Shown one piece after another: positions 42,884 through 54,415 of a DNA stretch of 64,000 nt. A program made the translations under genes and the position numbers. The stretch's first letter is position 1. The number at the start of each line of letters is the position of its first letter. The notes under the pieces were generated by a model. The model was given only the letters and a program-made list of their open reading frames with translations. It was not told where the DNA came from and did not search any database. The stretch spans positions 244,908 through 308,907 of the forward strand of contig JAVYML010000001.1 in assembly GCA_038736355.1 (NCBI GenBank). The letters are read 5' to 3'. Source of the stretch: Candidatus Hadarchaeales archaeon. GTDB taxonomy: Archaea > Hadarchaeota > Hadarchaeia > Hadarchaeales > WYZ-LMO6.

Positions 42884-45030
42884 TCCCTCCCCTCCACCTG
42901 GCGTTTGATGCTCTTCGCCGTTTCCAGTCCTATCGTGGGGACGGAAGCGAGCTGCTCCACCGTCGCCCTCTTTATGTCCTCCAACCTCTTATAACCTGCC
43001 TTCCAGAGGTTCCTGGCCCTTACCCTCCCTATTCCTGAAAGCTGTATAAGCTCCAGCAATTCCTCCTTCACCCCATACTTCACCCTCTCTTCCAGCTTCC
43101 TCAGGGGCCTCAGGGCCTTTTTCACCTTCAGGAGCCGGGCGAGTTCGTGGGCTGCGTGAAGGAGCCAAGAGGCCGTCTCCACCATCCTCCGGATATCTCC
43201 CGCCCCCACTCCGAATTCCTCGTGAATCCTCTCTTCGTGTACTTCCTCCACCCAGCTCTCCAGCATCCTAGCGGTCTTCACCTCCGCCAGGAAGAACTCG
43301 AAGTCTTCCGGATCCTCGGGAATGGGGACCAGGAATTCCTTCCACCTCTCCTCCACCAAGTTCTCGAACTCCATTTCTTCCCCCCTTCCGAGATAGAGCT
43401 TCTCCATGTCGGGTGTCCTGCAGATCAAATGTAAAAGACCCAAGGTGGTGGGCTCTCCTTCCGAGATCCCCTCCAGCCCTTCCCTCATCAAAACTCCGGA
43501 AAGGGGATCGATGTAAAGGCGGGAGACCAGTTCTCCAAAGGGGGTTGCCAAGAGTCTTTCCCCTTCCTTCCTCACCATTCCCTCCTCCTCCAAAAAGTCC
43601 AGCACCCTCTCCACCACTCCCTTCATGGTCTTCACCTCGAACTGATAGGAGAAGAACGTTCCCTTCATGAAACCCAAAACATCCCCCACCGTGGAAGCAT
43701 ATCCCGAGGCCACACAGGCCAGAACGTGTGTCCTCAGAGCAGGCTCCGTTCCCAGCTTCGAAACCAACCTCTCCGGTTCCCCTTTCACATATTCTTCCAT
43801 CAGTACCTCCACCTCCCCCTCGCTCTTCGCAATTAGGACTGCCTCCCCATACCTGTCGTACTTCGGCCTTCCCGCCCTCCCCATCATCTGCTGGATCTCG
43901 AGCACGGGAATGAGGGTGGAACCGAAGTCTTCCGAGTATCTCCGATAATCCCTCACCACCACCCTCCTTGCGGGAAGGTTCATTCCAGCCGCCAAAGTGG
44001 GAGTGGCACAAACGACCTTCAGGAGGTTCCCCCTGAAGGCATCTTCCACTTCTTTCCTTTGGTCGGCATGGAGGCCGGCATGGTGGAAGGCTACGCCCCT
44101 CCTCACGCACTCCGCTAGGAGTTTGCAGGTTCTGGTGGGTTCACCCAGCGCCCCCTCCACCCTCTTGGCCACTTGTCTCAACTTTTCCCTTTCCTCTTCT
44201 CCCAACAACATGACCACCTTTTCCGAAAGGGAAGAGGCGACGGTCTGAGCAGACTTCCTCGTGTTCACGAAGATGAGGACTTGCCCTCCTTCCCTGAGGG
44301 TATCCAACGTGAGAATGGAAAGGGCCTCCCCCTCTCCTATTTTCCTCTTCTCTCCATCCTCGAAGATGATCTTCCCATCCCAGAAGACTCCCCTCTTGAG
44401 GGGAACGGGCCTCCAGTCGCTCCTCACCAGCTCGGCCCCCAACCATTCCGCCAGCTCCTCCGCGTTCCTCACAGTGGCACTCAGGGCCAGCACCTGTACC
44501 TTGGGGTTTACCTGTCTGAGCCTCGCGGTGAGGACTTCCAAAGTAGGCCCCCTTCCGGGATCGTTGATGAGGTGGACCTCGTCTAGTACCACCACCGAAA
44601 CCACATCCGCCAACCACTTCGCCCTGTGCCTGAGGAGGGAATCTACTTTCTCCGAGGTAGCCACCAAGAGGTCGTATTTCGCCAGCCTAAGGTCCGCGGT
44701 GTCGAAGTCTCCGGTGCTTATTCCAACCTTCACCCCTAGAGGACTATACCTTTCCCTGAATTCCTCGTACTTTTCGCTGGCCAGTGCCCTCAGGGGGACG
44801 ATGTAAAGGGCCTTTCCCCTCTCCACCAGGATCGAGCGAAGCATACAGAGTTCTGCCACCAGAGTCTTCCCTCCCGCCGTGGGTACGGCTAAAACTAGGT
44901 TCTTTCCTTCCATCACCCCCTTCCTTATCGCCTCTTCCTGTGGGGGGTAGAGGGAGAGAATGCCTTCCCTTTCCAGCACCTCCGCCACACCCGGAATCCC
45001 CCACTTCTCGCAGACTTCCCTAACCCTCAT
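42868..45030 (-). CDS. hel308: Hel308-type DNA helicase
   Basis: About 720-residue Ski2-like superfamily 2 helicase that unwinds stalled forks. Motifs: Q-type LYPPQEEAIRKG, Walker A AVPTAGGKTLVAELC, DEVH in VVLDEVHLINDPGRG, SAT in ALSATVRNAEE, and motif VI QMMGRAGRPKYDRYG. The C-terminal ratchet and HhH elements (LIQLSGIGRVRARNLWKAGY) are present. MRVREVCEKW at 45030 is preferred to the frame opening at 45051, since GGGAG lies just before it. It is divergent from elp3, with a gap of 50 bases. Confidence 0.95.
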   Translation of the reverse strand: MRVREVCEKWGIPGVAEVLEREGILSLYPPQEEAIRKGVMEGKNLVLAVPTAGGKTLVAELCMLRSILVERGKALYIVPLRALASEKYEEFRERYSPLGVKVGISTGDFDTADLRLAKYDLLVATSEKVDSLLRHRAKWLADVVSVVVLDEVHLINDPGRGPTLEVLTARLRQVNPKVQVLALSATVRNAEELAEWLGAELVRSDWRPVPLKRGVFWDGKIIFEDGEKRKIGEGEALSILTLDTLREGGQVLIFVNTRKSAQTVASSLSEKVVMLLGEEEREKLRQVAKRVEGALGEPTRTCKLLAECVRRGVAFHHAGLHADQRKEVEDAFRGNLLKVVCATPTLAAGMNLPARRVVVRDYRRYSEDFGSTLIPVLEIQQMMGRAGRPKYDRYGEAVLIAKSEGEVEVLMEEYVKGEPERLVSKLGTEPALRTHVLACVASGYASTVGDVLGFMKGTFFSYQFEVKTMKGVVERVLDFLEEEGMVRKEGERLLATPFGELVSRLYIDPLSGVLMREGLEGISEGEPTTLGLLHLICRTPDMEKLYLGRGEEMEFENLVEERWKEFLVPIPEDPEDFEFFLAEVKTARMLESWVEEVHEERIHEEFGVGAGDIRRMVETASWLLHAAHELARLLKVKKALRPLRKLEERVKYGVKEELLELIQLSGIGRVRARNLWKAGYKRLEDIKRATVEQLASVPTIGLETAKSIKRQVEGREWSGI

Positions 45031-45080
45031 CACTCCCTTTTTTCTCCCCACGATTTATTTTCCGGGGAAGAGGTGGAAAG

Positions 45081-46475
45081 ATGCAAGCGGTGAAAAAACC
45101 CGTGCGTAGCCTGAGTGGGGTGTGCGTGATAACCGCGATGGTGGAGCCCAGGCCCTGTCCGCATGGCAGGTGCACTTACTGTCCGGGTGGGCCGGAAAAT
45201 GGGGTTCCCCAATCCTATACCGGAAAGGAGCCCGCTTCGGCCAGGGCCCTCCAGCACGGGTACGACCCCTACTCGCAGGTGAAGAGCAGGGTGAAACAGC
45301 TGAAGGAAATAGGGCACAGAGTGGACAAGGTGGAACTCCTCCTCTTCGGAGGGACCCTCACCTCCTATCCACGGGAATACCTGAGGTGGTTTGTAAAGGA
45401 ATGTCTCGATGCCCTCACCGGAACCCGTTCCTCCACCTTGGAAGAAGCCCAGGGCAGGGCAGAGGTGGCGGAGATAAGGGTGAGCGACATAGGGATGGAA
45501 ACGAGACCAGACTGGTGTCTGGAAGAACATGTGGACCTGATGTTGGAGTTGGGAATAACGAGGGTAGAGTTGGGAGTCCAAACGATCGACGAAGGGATTT
45601 TGAAGGAGGTGAGGAGGGGACATGGAAAGAGGGAAGTGGAGGAAGCGACGAGGATAGCAAGGGATGCCGGGCTCTCCCTTGTATACCATCTCATGCTGGG
45701 CCTTCCCGGATCGGATCCCGAGAAGGATTTGGAGATGTGCAGGAGGATCTTCGAAGAAGAAGGTTTCAAACCGGATGCCATCAAGCTCTACCCCACTCTC
45801 GTCCTACCCGGAACGGGACTCTATGAGAGATGGAGGAAGGGAGAGTACCAACCCTATCCCCTGGAAACGCTGGTGGAGCTCCTCATGAAGATCAAGCTCC
45901 TCGTCCCACCCTGGATAAGGATCCAGCGCATCCAAAGGGATATTCCCCTCGATTTGGTCTCCGCTGGTCCAGAGAGGGGTGATCTAAGGGCACTGGTTCA
46001 GTGGAGGATGGCCTCCTCCGGCCTCCGCTGCCGTTGCATTCGTTGTAGGGAAGTTGGACGTTTCAAGGGGGAATTGAGCCTGGAGGAACTGGAACTGGTG
46101 AGGAGAAGCTACAGGGCCTCCGGGGGGGAGGAGATCTTCCTCTCTTGGGAGGCTCCTGAAAAGGACGTGCTCTTGGCCCTTTTGAGGCTAAGGCTTCCCT
46201 CCTCCAAGGCCCACCGTCCGGAGCTGGAAGGAGCAGCCGTGGTGAGGGAACTACATGTGTACGGTCCTCTGGTGCCTGTGGGAGAAGCCCCAACCGAAGG
46301 GGCTTGGCAGCATCGGGGACTGGGAAAGTCACTGTTGGAAGAGGCCGAACACTTGGCGGAGGAAAGAGGAAAGGAAAAGATTGCCGTGCTCTCGGGAATA
46401 GGGGTGAGGGAGTATTACAGGAAGTTGGGGTATAGCAGACAAGGGCCTTACATGTGCAAGGGGGTGGGGGAGTGA
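45081..46475 (+). CDS. elp3: Elp3-type tRNA uridine(34) acetyltransferase, short N-terminus
   Basis: 464 residues: radical SAM domain plus GNAT acetyltransferase, making carboxymethyl-type modifications at wobble U. The Fe-S motif is in PHGRCTYCPGGPENGVPQSY, preceded by KPVRSLSGVCVITAM, and the GNAT domain is at the end (HRGLGKSLLEEAEHLAEERG, YYRKLGYSRQGPYM). Typical archaeal Elp3 proteins have about 70 more residues before KPTRTxSG; here only four residues precede that point and the divergent hel308 start leaves no room. This is like the short bacterial Elp3 form. It may have lost part of its tRNA-binding surface. Confidence 0.9.
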   Translation: MQAVKKPVRSLSGVCVITAMVEPRPCPHGRCTYCPGGPENGVPQSYTGKEPASARALQHGYDPYSQVKSRVKQLKEIGHRVDKVELLLFGGTLTSYPREYLRWFVKECLDALTGTRSSTLEEAQGRAEVAEIRVSDIGMETRPDWCLEEHVDLMLELGITRVELGVQTIDEGILKEVRRGHGKREVEEATRIARDAGLSLVYHLMLGLPGSDPEKDLEMCRRIFEEEGFKPDAIKLYPTLVLPGTGLYERWRKGEYQPYPLETLVELLMKIKLLVPPWIRIQRIQRDIPLDLVSAGPERGDLRALVQWRMASSGLRCRCIRCREVGRFKGELSLEELELVRRSYRASGGEEIFLSWEAPEKDVLLALLRLRLPSSKAHRPELEGAAVVRELHVYGPLVPVGEAPTEGAWQHRGLGKSLLEEAEHLAEERGKEKIAVLSGIGVREYYRKLGYSRQGPYMCKGVGE

Positions 46476-47161
46476 GGATAGGGGTAATCTCCGATATCCA
46501 CTCCAACCTACCGGCCCTAAAAGCCGTGCTGGAGGATTTGGGGAGGGTGGACGAACTCCTCTGTGCTGGAGACTTGGTGGGTTATGCCTCCCAACCCAAT
46601 GAGGTGGTTGATCTCTTCCGCATCAAGGGGATCCCCGCGGTGATGGGAAACCACGATTATGCGGCAGTTACGGGGGAAGTCGAGTGGTTCAATCCCTCGG
46701 CTAGGAAGGCTGCCCTTTGGACCAAGGAAAGACTCACGGAACCCAACAGGAAGTACCTCCGCTCCCTTCCGGAAGAACTGAGGATCACCAGGGAGGGGGT
46801 GAGGATCTACATGGTACATGGTTCACCCCGCGATCCCCTTTTCGAATACGTTTTCCCCGATCTTCCACAACATTCCCTTCTGGAACTGGTGGGGAAGATT
46901 GAGGCGGAGGTGATCCTGCTCGGACATACCCACATTCCCATGAAAAGGTTCATCCAAGGAAAGCTGGTACTGAATCCGGGAGGGGTGGGGCAGCCAAGGG
47001 ATAGGGATCCAAGGGCCAGCTACTTGGTGCTGGAGGTAGAAAAGGGTGAGGTGGAGGCGGAATTTAGGAGGGTGGAATACGACGTGGAAGAAGCAGCGGA
47101 GGGAATAAGGAAGGCAGGGCTCCCGCCCGAGCTGGCCTCCCGCCTTTTTGTGGGATGGTGA
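46472..47161 (+). CDS. calcineurin-like phosphoesterase
   Basis: 229 residues from GTG 46472, which overlaps the elp3 stop (GTGA). Metal motifs IGVISDIHSNLPAL (DxH), CAGDLVGYA (GD), MGNHDYAAV (GNHD), MVHGSP and LLGHTHIPM (GHTH). The frame opens at 46454 but those residues lie inside elp3. Substrate unknown; members hydrolyse phosphodiesters such as cyclic nucleotides. Confidence 0.88.
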   Translation: MRIGVISDIHSNLPALKAVLEDLGRVDELLCAGDLVGYASQPNEVVDLFRIKGIPAVMGNHDYAAVTGEVEWFNPSARKAALWTKERLTEPNRKYLRSLPEELRITREGVRIYMVHGSPRDPLFEYVFPDLPQHSLLELVGKIEAEVILLGHTHIPMKRFIQGKLVLNPGGVGQPRDRDPRASYLVLEVEKGEVEAEFRRVEYDVEEAAEGIRKAGLPPELASRLFVGW

Positions 47162-47162
47162 T

Positions 47163-47525
47163 CTAGGTCTTTCCCGAAGTTCCCGTCGGGCTCGTCCCTG
47201 AAGGGGTAGGAGCAGTGGATGGGGTGGGAGTGGCTTCCACAGGTACTCCAGTTTGGGCGACCTTCATGTGGTGGATGGCCAGAACCCTTTCGTTCACCAC
47301 GATGAGTTCCTTGATCGCTATCACGGAACTGTAGGAAATCATTGGGAGACCCCTATCATCCTTGGGGAGATTATCGAGGAGTCCTTTCTCCGCTGGTTTC
47401 ACCACTATGGAGAGGATGGCACCCGTGTTTTCATCCATGATCAAGTCAGAGAGTTTACCCAGGTGAAGCCCCCTATCCGTCACGACGGTCATACCGCGCA
47501 ACTTACTCGCTAGGATCTGCCCCAA
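47163..47525 (-). CDS. PRC-barrel domain protein with Thr/Pro/Ser tail
   Basis: 120 residues. The first 90 form a PRC-barrel (KLRGMTVVTDRGLHLGKLSDLIM, then SYSSVIAIKELIVVNE), a fold used in RNA processing and complex assembly. The last 25 are rich in Thr, Pro and Ser and probably disordered. It ends against the convergent phosphoesterase gene (one-base gap). Archaeal stand-alone PRC-barrel proteins often associate with cell division or ribosomes, but the role here is unknown. Confidence 0.8.
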   Translation of the reverse strand: MGQILASKLRGMTVVTDRGLHLGKLSDLIMDENTGAILSIVVKPAEKGLLDNLPKDDRGLPMISYSSVIAIKELIVVNERVLAIHHMKVAQTGVPVEATPTPSTAPTPSGTSPTGTSGKT

Positions 47526-47570
47526 ACTTTCACCTTTTTTGCTCTCTTTTGCGGATTTAAAAAGATGTCC

Positions 47571-49834
<2,264 letters not shown>

Positions 49835-49959
49835 CGGCAAAACTCTGTTGGGTCTTCCTATATAAATCAAGCGATTTTTTTCTCTTCTTTGGGAAAAAAG
49901 GTTTTCCAAGTAAATACAGGTATAAGAAAACTTTTTCCCCTTCTCACGAGAGAAGAAAG

Positions 49960-50622
49960 ATGTCGCTGGAAGCTCCCAAGAAAGAAATTCTAAAAACCTT
50001 AAGGAATACCCATCCCCGCTACCTAGACTTCGAACAGCTGGCCGCGTGCCTGCGTCTGGAGGAGTCCAAGCTTGAGGAAGAGCTAAGGGAATTACGTTTG
50101 AGAGGCTTTATCGAAGGAGAAAACAAAAAAGTACGCATTACCTCCCTGGGAATAAACGAATTAGCCGAGGAAGAGAGAAAGGAGCTAATGTACGAGTTGA
50201 GGAGAATAACTGAAACAAAAAAAGAACTAGAGGAGAAGGAAGGTTTTCTTAGGTACAAGTTCTGGGGATGGGCCTTGGAAAATCTGGACAAGGTAAGAGG
50301 AGAATTGAAAGACCCAAGGTTTTACGCGAGGTATCGACTCCTCCTGAAAGCCATGGAACTCTACATAGGAATGGAAAGTGCAGAAGAAGGAAAACGTTCG
50401 GTGGAAGAGCTCCTACAATCTTTCAACGAACTGACTGAGGAACTTAAAGAACTCTCAGAAAGCCGGAAGCTAGGGGATTTTCCCAAAATCGTTTCCCTCT
50501 CCCCCGGAAAGGAACCTAGGACATACGGAATCTACATGTGGAAGACCAACGGACCCCTGCTTGATCTAATGCGTTTCTGGCTGAACAAAATCATGACTTT
50601 CTTACTGTCGGAGCTGAAATGA
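49960..50622 (+). CDS. winged-helix-like protein of unknown function
   Basis: 220 residues, highly charged and largely helical. The first 65 residues look like a winged helix (PRYLDFEQLAACLRLEESKL, then LRLRGFIEGENKKVRITSLG). A long coiled helix rich in Glu and Lys follows (EERKELMYELRRITETKKEL). The rest has no recognised motif. It lies alone between the NfnAB and Nuo-like genes on the opposite strand. A DNA-binding regulator of these redox genes is possible but unproven. Confidence 0.65.
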   Translation: MSLEAPKKEILKTLRNTHPRYLDFEQLAACLRLEESKLEEELRELRLRGFIEGENKKVRITSLGINELAEEERKELMYELRRITETKKELEEKEGFLRYKFWGWALENLDKVRGELKDPRFYARYRLLLKAMELYIGMESAEEGKRSVEELLQSFNELTEELKELSESRKLGDFPKIVSLSPGKEPRTYGIYMWKTNGPLLDLMRFWLNKIMTFLLSELK

Positions 50623-51219
50623 CTAGGGGGGAGAGAAAGGCGGATTGGGTCCAAAGGAAGTGATTCTGCCGGTGGGACAAACCCTGTAGCAATAGGAACA
50701 TGTCTTACAGGCCTCTTCCTTCCCAGGCATCAACGCTACCCTTCTCCCCACTCCCCTGCCCACGAAGTCTATAGCATTATCCCATTGGGCTTCGATACAG
50801 CGCCTCACGCAGAGGCCGCAGAGGATACACTTACTGGGCTCCACCAATCCCAAGGAAACGAAGCGTGAGAGGTTCGCTCCGTACTGGAAGGCCAAAGCCC
50901 TCACTTCTCCACCCACATCCTCTCCCGCGGTGATGGCTGCCAGCTCCAAGATGGTCTTTCTCACCCTCTCGATCTTAGGGGTCCTAGTCCTTACCTTCAG
51001 ACCTTCCTCCACGGGATAACAACAAGAAGCTACGGTCCTGGATCTCCCTCCCCTTTCTATTTCCACCACGCAAATCCTACAGACTCCATAGGGTTCCATC
51101 TCCTCGTGATAACATAGGGTAGGAATTTCTATTCCCGCCTCCTTCGCAGCTTGGAGTATCGTCATTCCTTCCTTCGCCCTCACAACCTTCCCATCGATTT
51201 CCAGTGTGACCTCCTTCAC
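50623..51219 (-). CDS. HoxU/NuoG N-terminal-like Fe-S subunit
   Basis: 198 residues from GTG 51219, overlapping the NuoF-like stop (GTGA). N-terminal [2Fe-2S] ferredoxin domain (IPTLCYHEEMEPYGVCRICV, then VASCCYPVEEG) and two [4Fe-4S] motifs (CILCGLCVRRC; CKTCSYCYRVC). The C-terminal molybdopterin-like body of NuoG is absent, as in HoxU-type diaphorase subunits. The longer frame to 51426 lies within the NuoF-like gene. Confidence 0.85.
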   Translation of the reverse strand: MKEVTLEIDGKVVRAKEGMTILQAAKEAGIEIPTLCYHEEMEPYGVCRICVVEIERGGRSRTVASCCYPVEEGLKVRTRTPKIERVRKTILELAAITAGEDVGGEVRALAFQYGANLSRFVSLGLVEPSKCILCGLCVRRCIEAQWDNAIDFVGRGVGRRVALMPGKEEACKTCSYCYRVCPTGRITSFGPNPPFSPP

Positions 51220-53135
51220 TTTCTCACCTCCTTCTTCGCCTTTATTCCGTAAGTGGCTGGGGGAGCCACCGGTGGAGAAAGCTTCTCTACCGCTCCGAAA
51301 GGACAAACGGCATAACATATTCCACACTTGATACATTTCTCCTGCTCGATCACGTGCACCATCTCCCTCTCGCCCTGAATAGCCCCAGTGGGGCAGTTCT
51401 TGAAACATACCAAGCATCCCTGGCACTTGTCGGGGTTTATGAAGTAAGCCGTCAAAGCTTTACAAACCTTCGCAGGACATCTTCCCTTCAGATGGGCCTC
51501 GTACTCCTCCCCGAAGTACCTCATGGTCGTGAGGACGGGATTCACGGCCGTGGTGCCCAAGGCACAGAGGGAGGCTTCGGCCATGGCTTCGCATATCTCT
51601 TCTATGGTCTTCAGATCCTCCTCCTTCCCCTTACCCAAGCAGAGGTCCGTGAGGATCCTGTCCAGCACCCTCAGTCCCTCCCTGCACGGAATGCACTTCC
51701 CACAGGATTCCTCCAGGAGGAAGTGGATGAAGAACCTGGCCACATCCACCATGCAGGTATCCTCGTCCATGACGATCATCCCACCCGAGCCCATCATGGA
51801 ACCCAGCTTCGTGAGCTCATCGAAGTCCACGGGGGTATCCAAATACTGCTCCGGTATAACCCCCCCGGAGGGGCCACCCGTCTGGACGGCCTTGAACCTC
51901 TTCCCTCCCTTTATCCCTCCCCCTATCTCGAAGATGATCTTCCTCAGGGTTATGCCCATGGGTACCTCCACCAATCCCGTGTTGTTGACCTTCCCCACGA
52001 GGCTGAAGATCTTGGTGCCAGGAGAACCCTCCGTCCCTATCTTCCTGAACCATTCCGCCCCGTTGAGGATGATGAGGGGGACGTTGGCCCAGGTCTCCAC
52101 GTTGTTCAGGCAGGAGGGCTTGTCGTGGATCCCCTTCACGGCCGTGTGGATGTACTTGGGCCTGGGTTCGCCCACCCTCCCCTCTATGGCCGTCATGAGG
52201 GCACTCGATTCCCCGGAGACGAAGGCCCCGGCTCCACGGTGGACTTCCACCTCGAAGTCGAAACCCGAACCCAGGATGTCCTCACCCAGCAGGCCGCACT
52301 CCCTGGCCTGCTCTATGGCTATACCTATGTTCTCCACGGCCAGGGGATATTCCTCCCTCACGTAGATGAAGCCCTGATGGGAGCCTATGGCATAGGCCCC
52401 TATGATCAATCCCTCCAGGACGGAGTGGGGATTCCCCTCCATGAGGGAGCGGTCCATGAAGGCTCCGGGATCCCCCTCATCGCAGTTCACGATCACGTAC
52501 TTGGGCTCCCCCGGGGCCTTCCTGGTGGTCTCCCACTTCCTCCCCGTGGGGAAGCCCCCTCCCCCCCTCCCCCTCAGGCCGGAGCGCTTGACTTCCTCCA
52601 GGACCTGTTCGGGGGTGAGCTCGAAGAGGGCCTTGGCCAGGGCCCTGTATCCCCCCTCGGCTATGTAATCCTCTATCCTGGTGGGATCGATCCTACCGTT
52701 GAGGGAGAGGAGGAGCTTTTGCTGGTGGCGGTAGAAGGGGAGGTCGGAGGCCTTCCTGATCCTCTGTCCCGTGACGGGATCCTGATAGAGGAGGCGGTCT
52801 ACCACCTTCCCCTTTTCCACACCCTCCACCAGCTCGGGAACGTCCTCGCTCCTTACCCCCACGTAAAAGGTCTCGTCCGGATAAACCGTGACCACGGGCT
52901 CCTTCTCACAGAAACCGTTACATCCCGTTCTGACGATCCTTCCTGCCAGTCCCCTTCCCTCCACCTCTTCCTCCAGCCTCTTGGCCACTTCCTCGCTTCC
53001 AGCCGCCAGGCCACAGGCCGACCTCACGTTTACCGTGAAGAGCAGCGCGGAGGGATCCCTTTCCCTCCTCAGTCTTTCCCTCCACCTTTCCAATTCCTCG
53101 GGACCCCTCAGGCGCTCCCTCATTCCCTCACCCAT
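51216..53135 (-). CDS. NuoF-like NADH-binding subunit with C-terminal ferredoxins
   Basis: 639 residues. N-terminal thioredoxin-like [2Fe-2S] domain (CGLAAGS, CNGFCEKEP), then the NADH/FMN core: GRGGGGFPTGRKWE, YVIVNCDEGDPGAFMDRSLM and the cluster motif ESCGKCIPCREG. Two [4Fe-4S] ferredoxin motifs (CQGCLVCFKNC; CIKCGICYAVC) close the chain. Passes electrons between NAD(H) and Fe-S partners, as in bifurcating hydrogenases or formate dehydrogenases. It is the middle gene of a NuoE-NuoF-HoxU set; no catalytic module gene is adjacent. Confidence 0.93.
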   Translation of the reverse strand: MGEGMRERLRGPEELERWRERLRRERDPSALLFTVNVRSACGLAAGSEEVAKRLEEEVEGRGLAGRIVRTGCNGFCEKEPVVTVYPDETFYVGVRSEDVPELVEGVEKGKVVDRLLYQDPVTGQRIRKASDLPFYRHQQKLLLSLNGRIDPTRIEDYIAEGGYRALAKALFELTPEQVLEEVKRSGLRGRGGGGFPTGRKWETTRKAPGEPKYVIVNCDEGDPGAFMDRSLMEGNPHSVLEGLIIGAYAIGSHQGFIYVREEYPLAVENIGIAIEQARECGLLGEDILGSGFDFEVEVHRGAGAFVSGESSALMTAIEGRVGEPRPKYIHTAVKGIHDKPSCLNNVETWANVPLIILNGAEWFRKIGTEGSPGTKIFSLVGKVNNTGLVEVPMGITLRKIIFEIGGGIKGGKRFKAVQTGGPSGGVIPEQYLDTPVDFDELTKLGSMMGSGGMIVMDEDTCMVDVARFFIHFLLEESCGKCIPCREGLRVLDRILTDLCLGKGKEEDLKTIEEICEAMAEASLCALGTTAVNPVLTTMRYFGEEYEAHLKGRCPAKVCKALTAYFINPDKCQGCLVCFKNCPTGAIQGEREMVHVIEQEKCIKCGICYAVCPFGAVEKLSPPVAPPATYGIKAKKEVRK

Positions 53136-53652
53136 AGCTCCCCAAGATTTTCTCCAGTTGGGGAAGCTTCAAACGTCCAAAATACTGGTCGTCCACCATC
53201 ATCACCGGACCCATCGCGCAACACCCCAAGCAATTCACGGTCTCCAAGGTAAACTTTCCATCCGCCGTGACCTGCCCCGGTTCCACTCCCAGTAGCTGAC
53301 GGAGCCTCTCGAGGATGGCCGGAGAACCCCTGATCTGACAGGCCGTTCCCATACACACCCTCAGCAAATGCCTCCCCCTGGGAACCAGGGAAAAGGCCTT
53401 GTAAAAGGTGGCTACCTGATAGATCCTCGAGAGGGGAACCCCCAACTTCCTGCTCACCTCCTTGAGGGTCTCCGGAGAGAGCCATCCCTTCTCCCTCTGC
53501 AGGGAGAGGAGCACCTGGATGAGCTTTTCCGGATGTTCGGGTCCACGGAAGAAGGAGGAAACACCCGTAACCTTCTGCCCACACCTGGAACAGGTGGAGA
53601 GCCAGCCCCTATCCTCCCATTCGTTGCCACATTCCACGCATCTGTACCTCAT
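53128..53652 (-). CDS. NuoE-like [2Fe-2S] subunit with N-terminal zinc ribbon
   Basis: 174 residues. The NuoE domain has four cluster ligands in VCMGTACQIRG and NCLGCCAMGPVMMVDD. Before it lies an unusual zinc ribbon (YRCVECGNEWEDRG, then CSRCGQK; residues 3-26). The stop overlaps the start of the NuoF-like gene by eight bases, so the subunits are made together. It probably gates electron flow to the NuoF-like subunit. Confidence 0.9.
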   Translation of the reverse strand: MRYRCVECGNEWEDRGWLSTCSRCGQKVTGVSSFFRGPEHPEKLIQVLLSLQREKGWLSPETLKEVSRKLGVPLSRIYQVATFYKAFSLVPRGRHLLRVCMGTACQIRGSPAILERLRQLLGVEPGQVTADGKFTLETVNCLGCCAMGPVMMVDDQYFGRLKLPQLEKILGSYG

Positions 53653-53746
53653 AAATCAATCATTCAAACTTCCCCTTCATTTAACCTTACCGGAGGAGGA
53701 AGCACAACGGATTTAACCTTTCTTTCCGGTTTGATTTGGTATCCGC

Positions 53747-54403
53747 ATGCGCTTGATGGCAGTGGCTGACTTCCACGGGAAACCGGAAAGCAAGGCCTAC
53801 CTCTCCAAGTGTGTGGAGAGGAAGGACCTGGATGCCCTCGTGATCATGGGAGATCTCACCCAGTTCGGCCCCGTCAGTGCCGGGGAAGAGGTACTGGAAC
53901 CCGTGAAGGACCTGAAGATCCCCGTTCTCTGCGTACCTGGGAACTGCGATCCCAAGACCATGGTGGAGGTGCTGGAGAAGTGGGGCATCAACCTCCATGG
54001 GAAGAGGTTGAGGTTAGGGGAATGGACCTTCCTCGGCTTGGGAGGCTCCAACATCACCCCCTTCAACACCCCCTTCGAGTTCACGGAAAACGAGATCTGG
54101 GAGGCCCTCACCTCCCTCCTCCTGCCGGAAGACAGGAAGGTGGTGCTCATCACCCATACACCCCCCTTCAACTCCTCCTCCGACCTCTGCAGGGGGGGAG
54201 CCCACGCGGGAAGCAAAAGCGTGAGGAGATTCATAGAGGAGAAAAACCCCATCCTCAACCTCTGCGCCCACATCCACGAAGCCAGGGGAATCGAGAGGAT
54301 AGGAAGAACCCTCGTGGTCAACCCAGGACCCCTCTTCGAGGGTTATGCGGCCCAAGTGGTGCTGGAGGGAGAAGAGGCGAGGGCGGAACTCCTCAAGCTC
54401 TGA
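53747..54403 (+). CDS. metallophosphoesterase of the YfcE/MJ0936-like type
   Basis: 218 residues. Metal ligands in LMAVADFHGKPES (DxH), LVIMGDLTQFG (GD), VPGNCDPKTM (GNCD in place of GNHD) and LITHTPPF, with AHIHEARG as the last histidines. The GNxD variant (Cys for His) occurs in an archaeal subgroup. Substrate unknown. It lies 12 bases upstream of metG in the same direction. Confidence 0.85.
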   Translation: MRLMAVADFHGKPESKAYLSKCVERKDLDALVIMGDLTQFGPVSAGEEVLEPVKDLKIPVLCVPGNCDPKTMVEVLEKWGINLHGKRLRLGEWTFLGLGGSNITPFNTPFEFTENEIWEALTSLLLPEDRKVVLITHTPPFNSSSDLCRGGAHAGSKSVRRFIEEKNPILNLCAHIHEARGIERIGRTLVVNPGPLFEGYAAQVVLEGEEARAELLKL

Positions 54404-54415
54404 ACGGGGAAAGAG

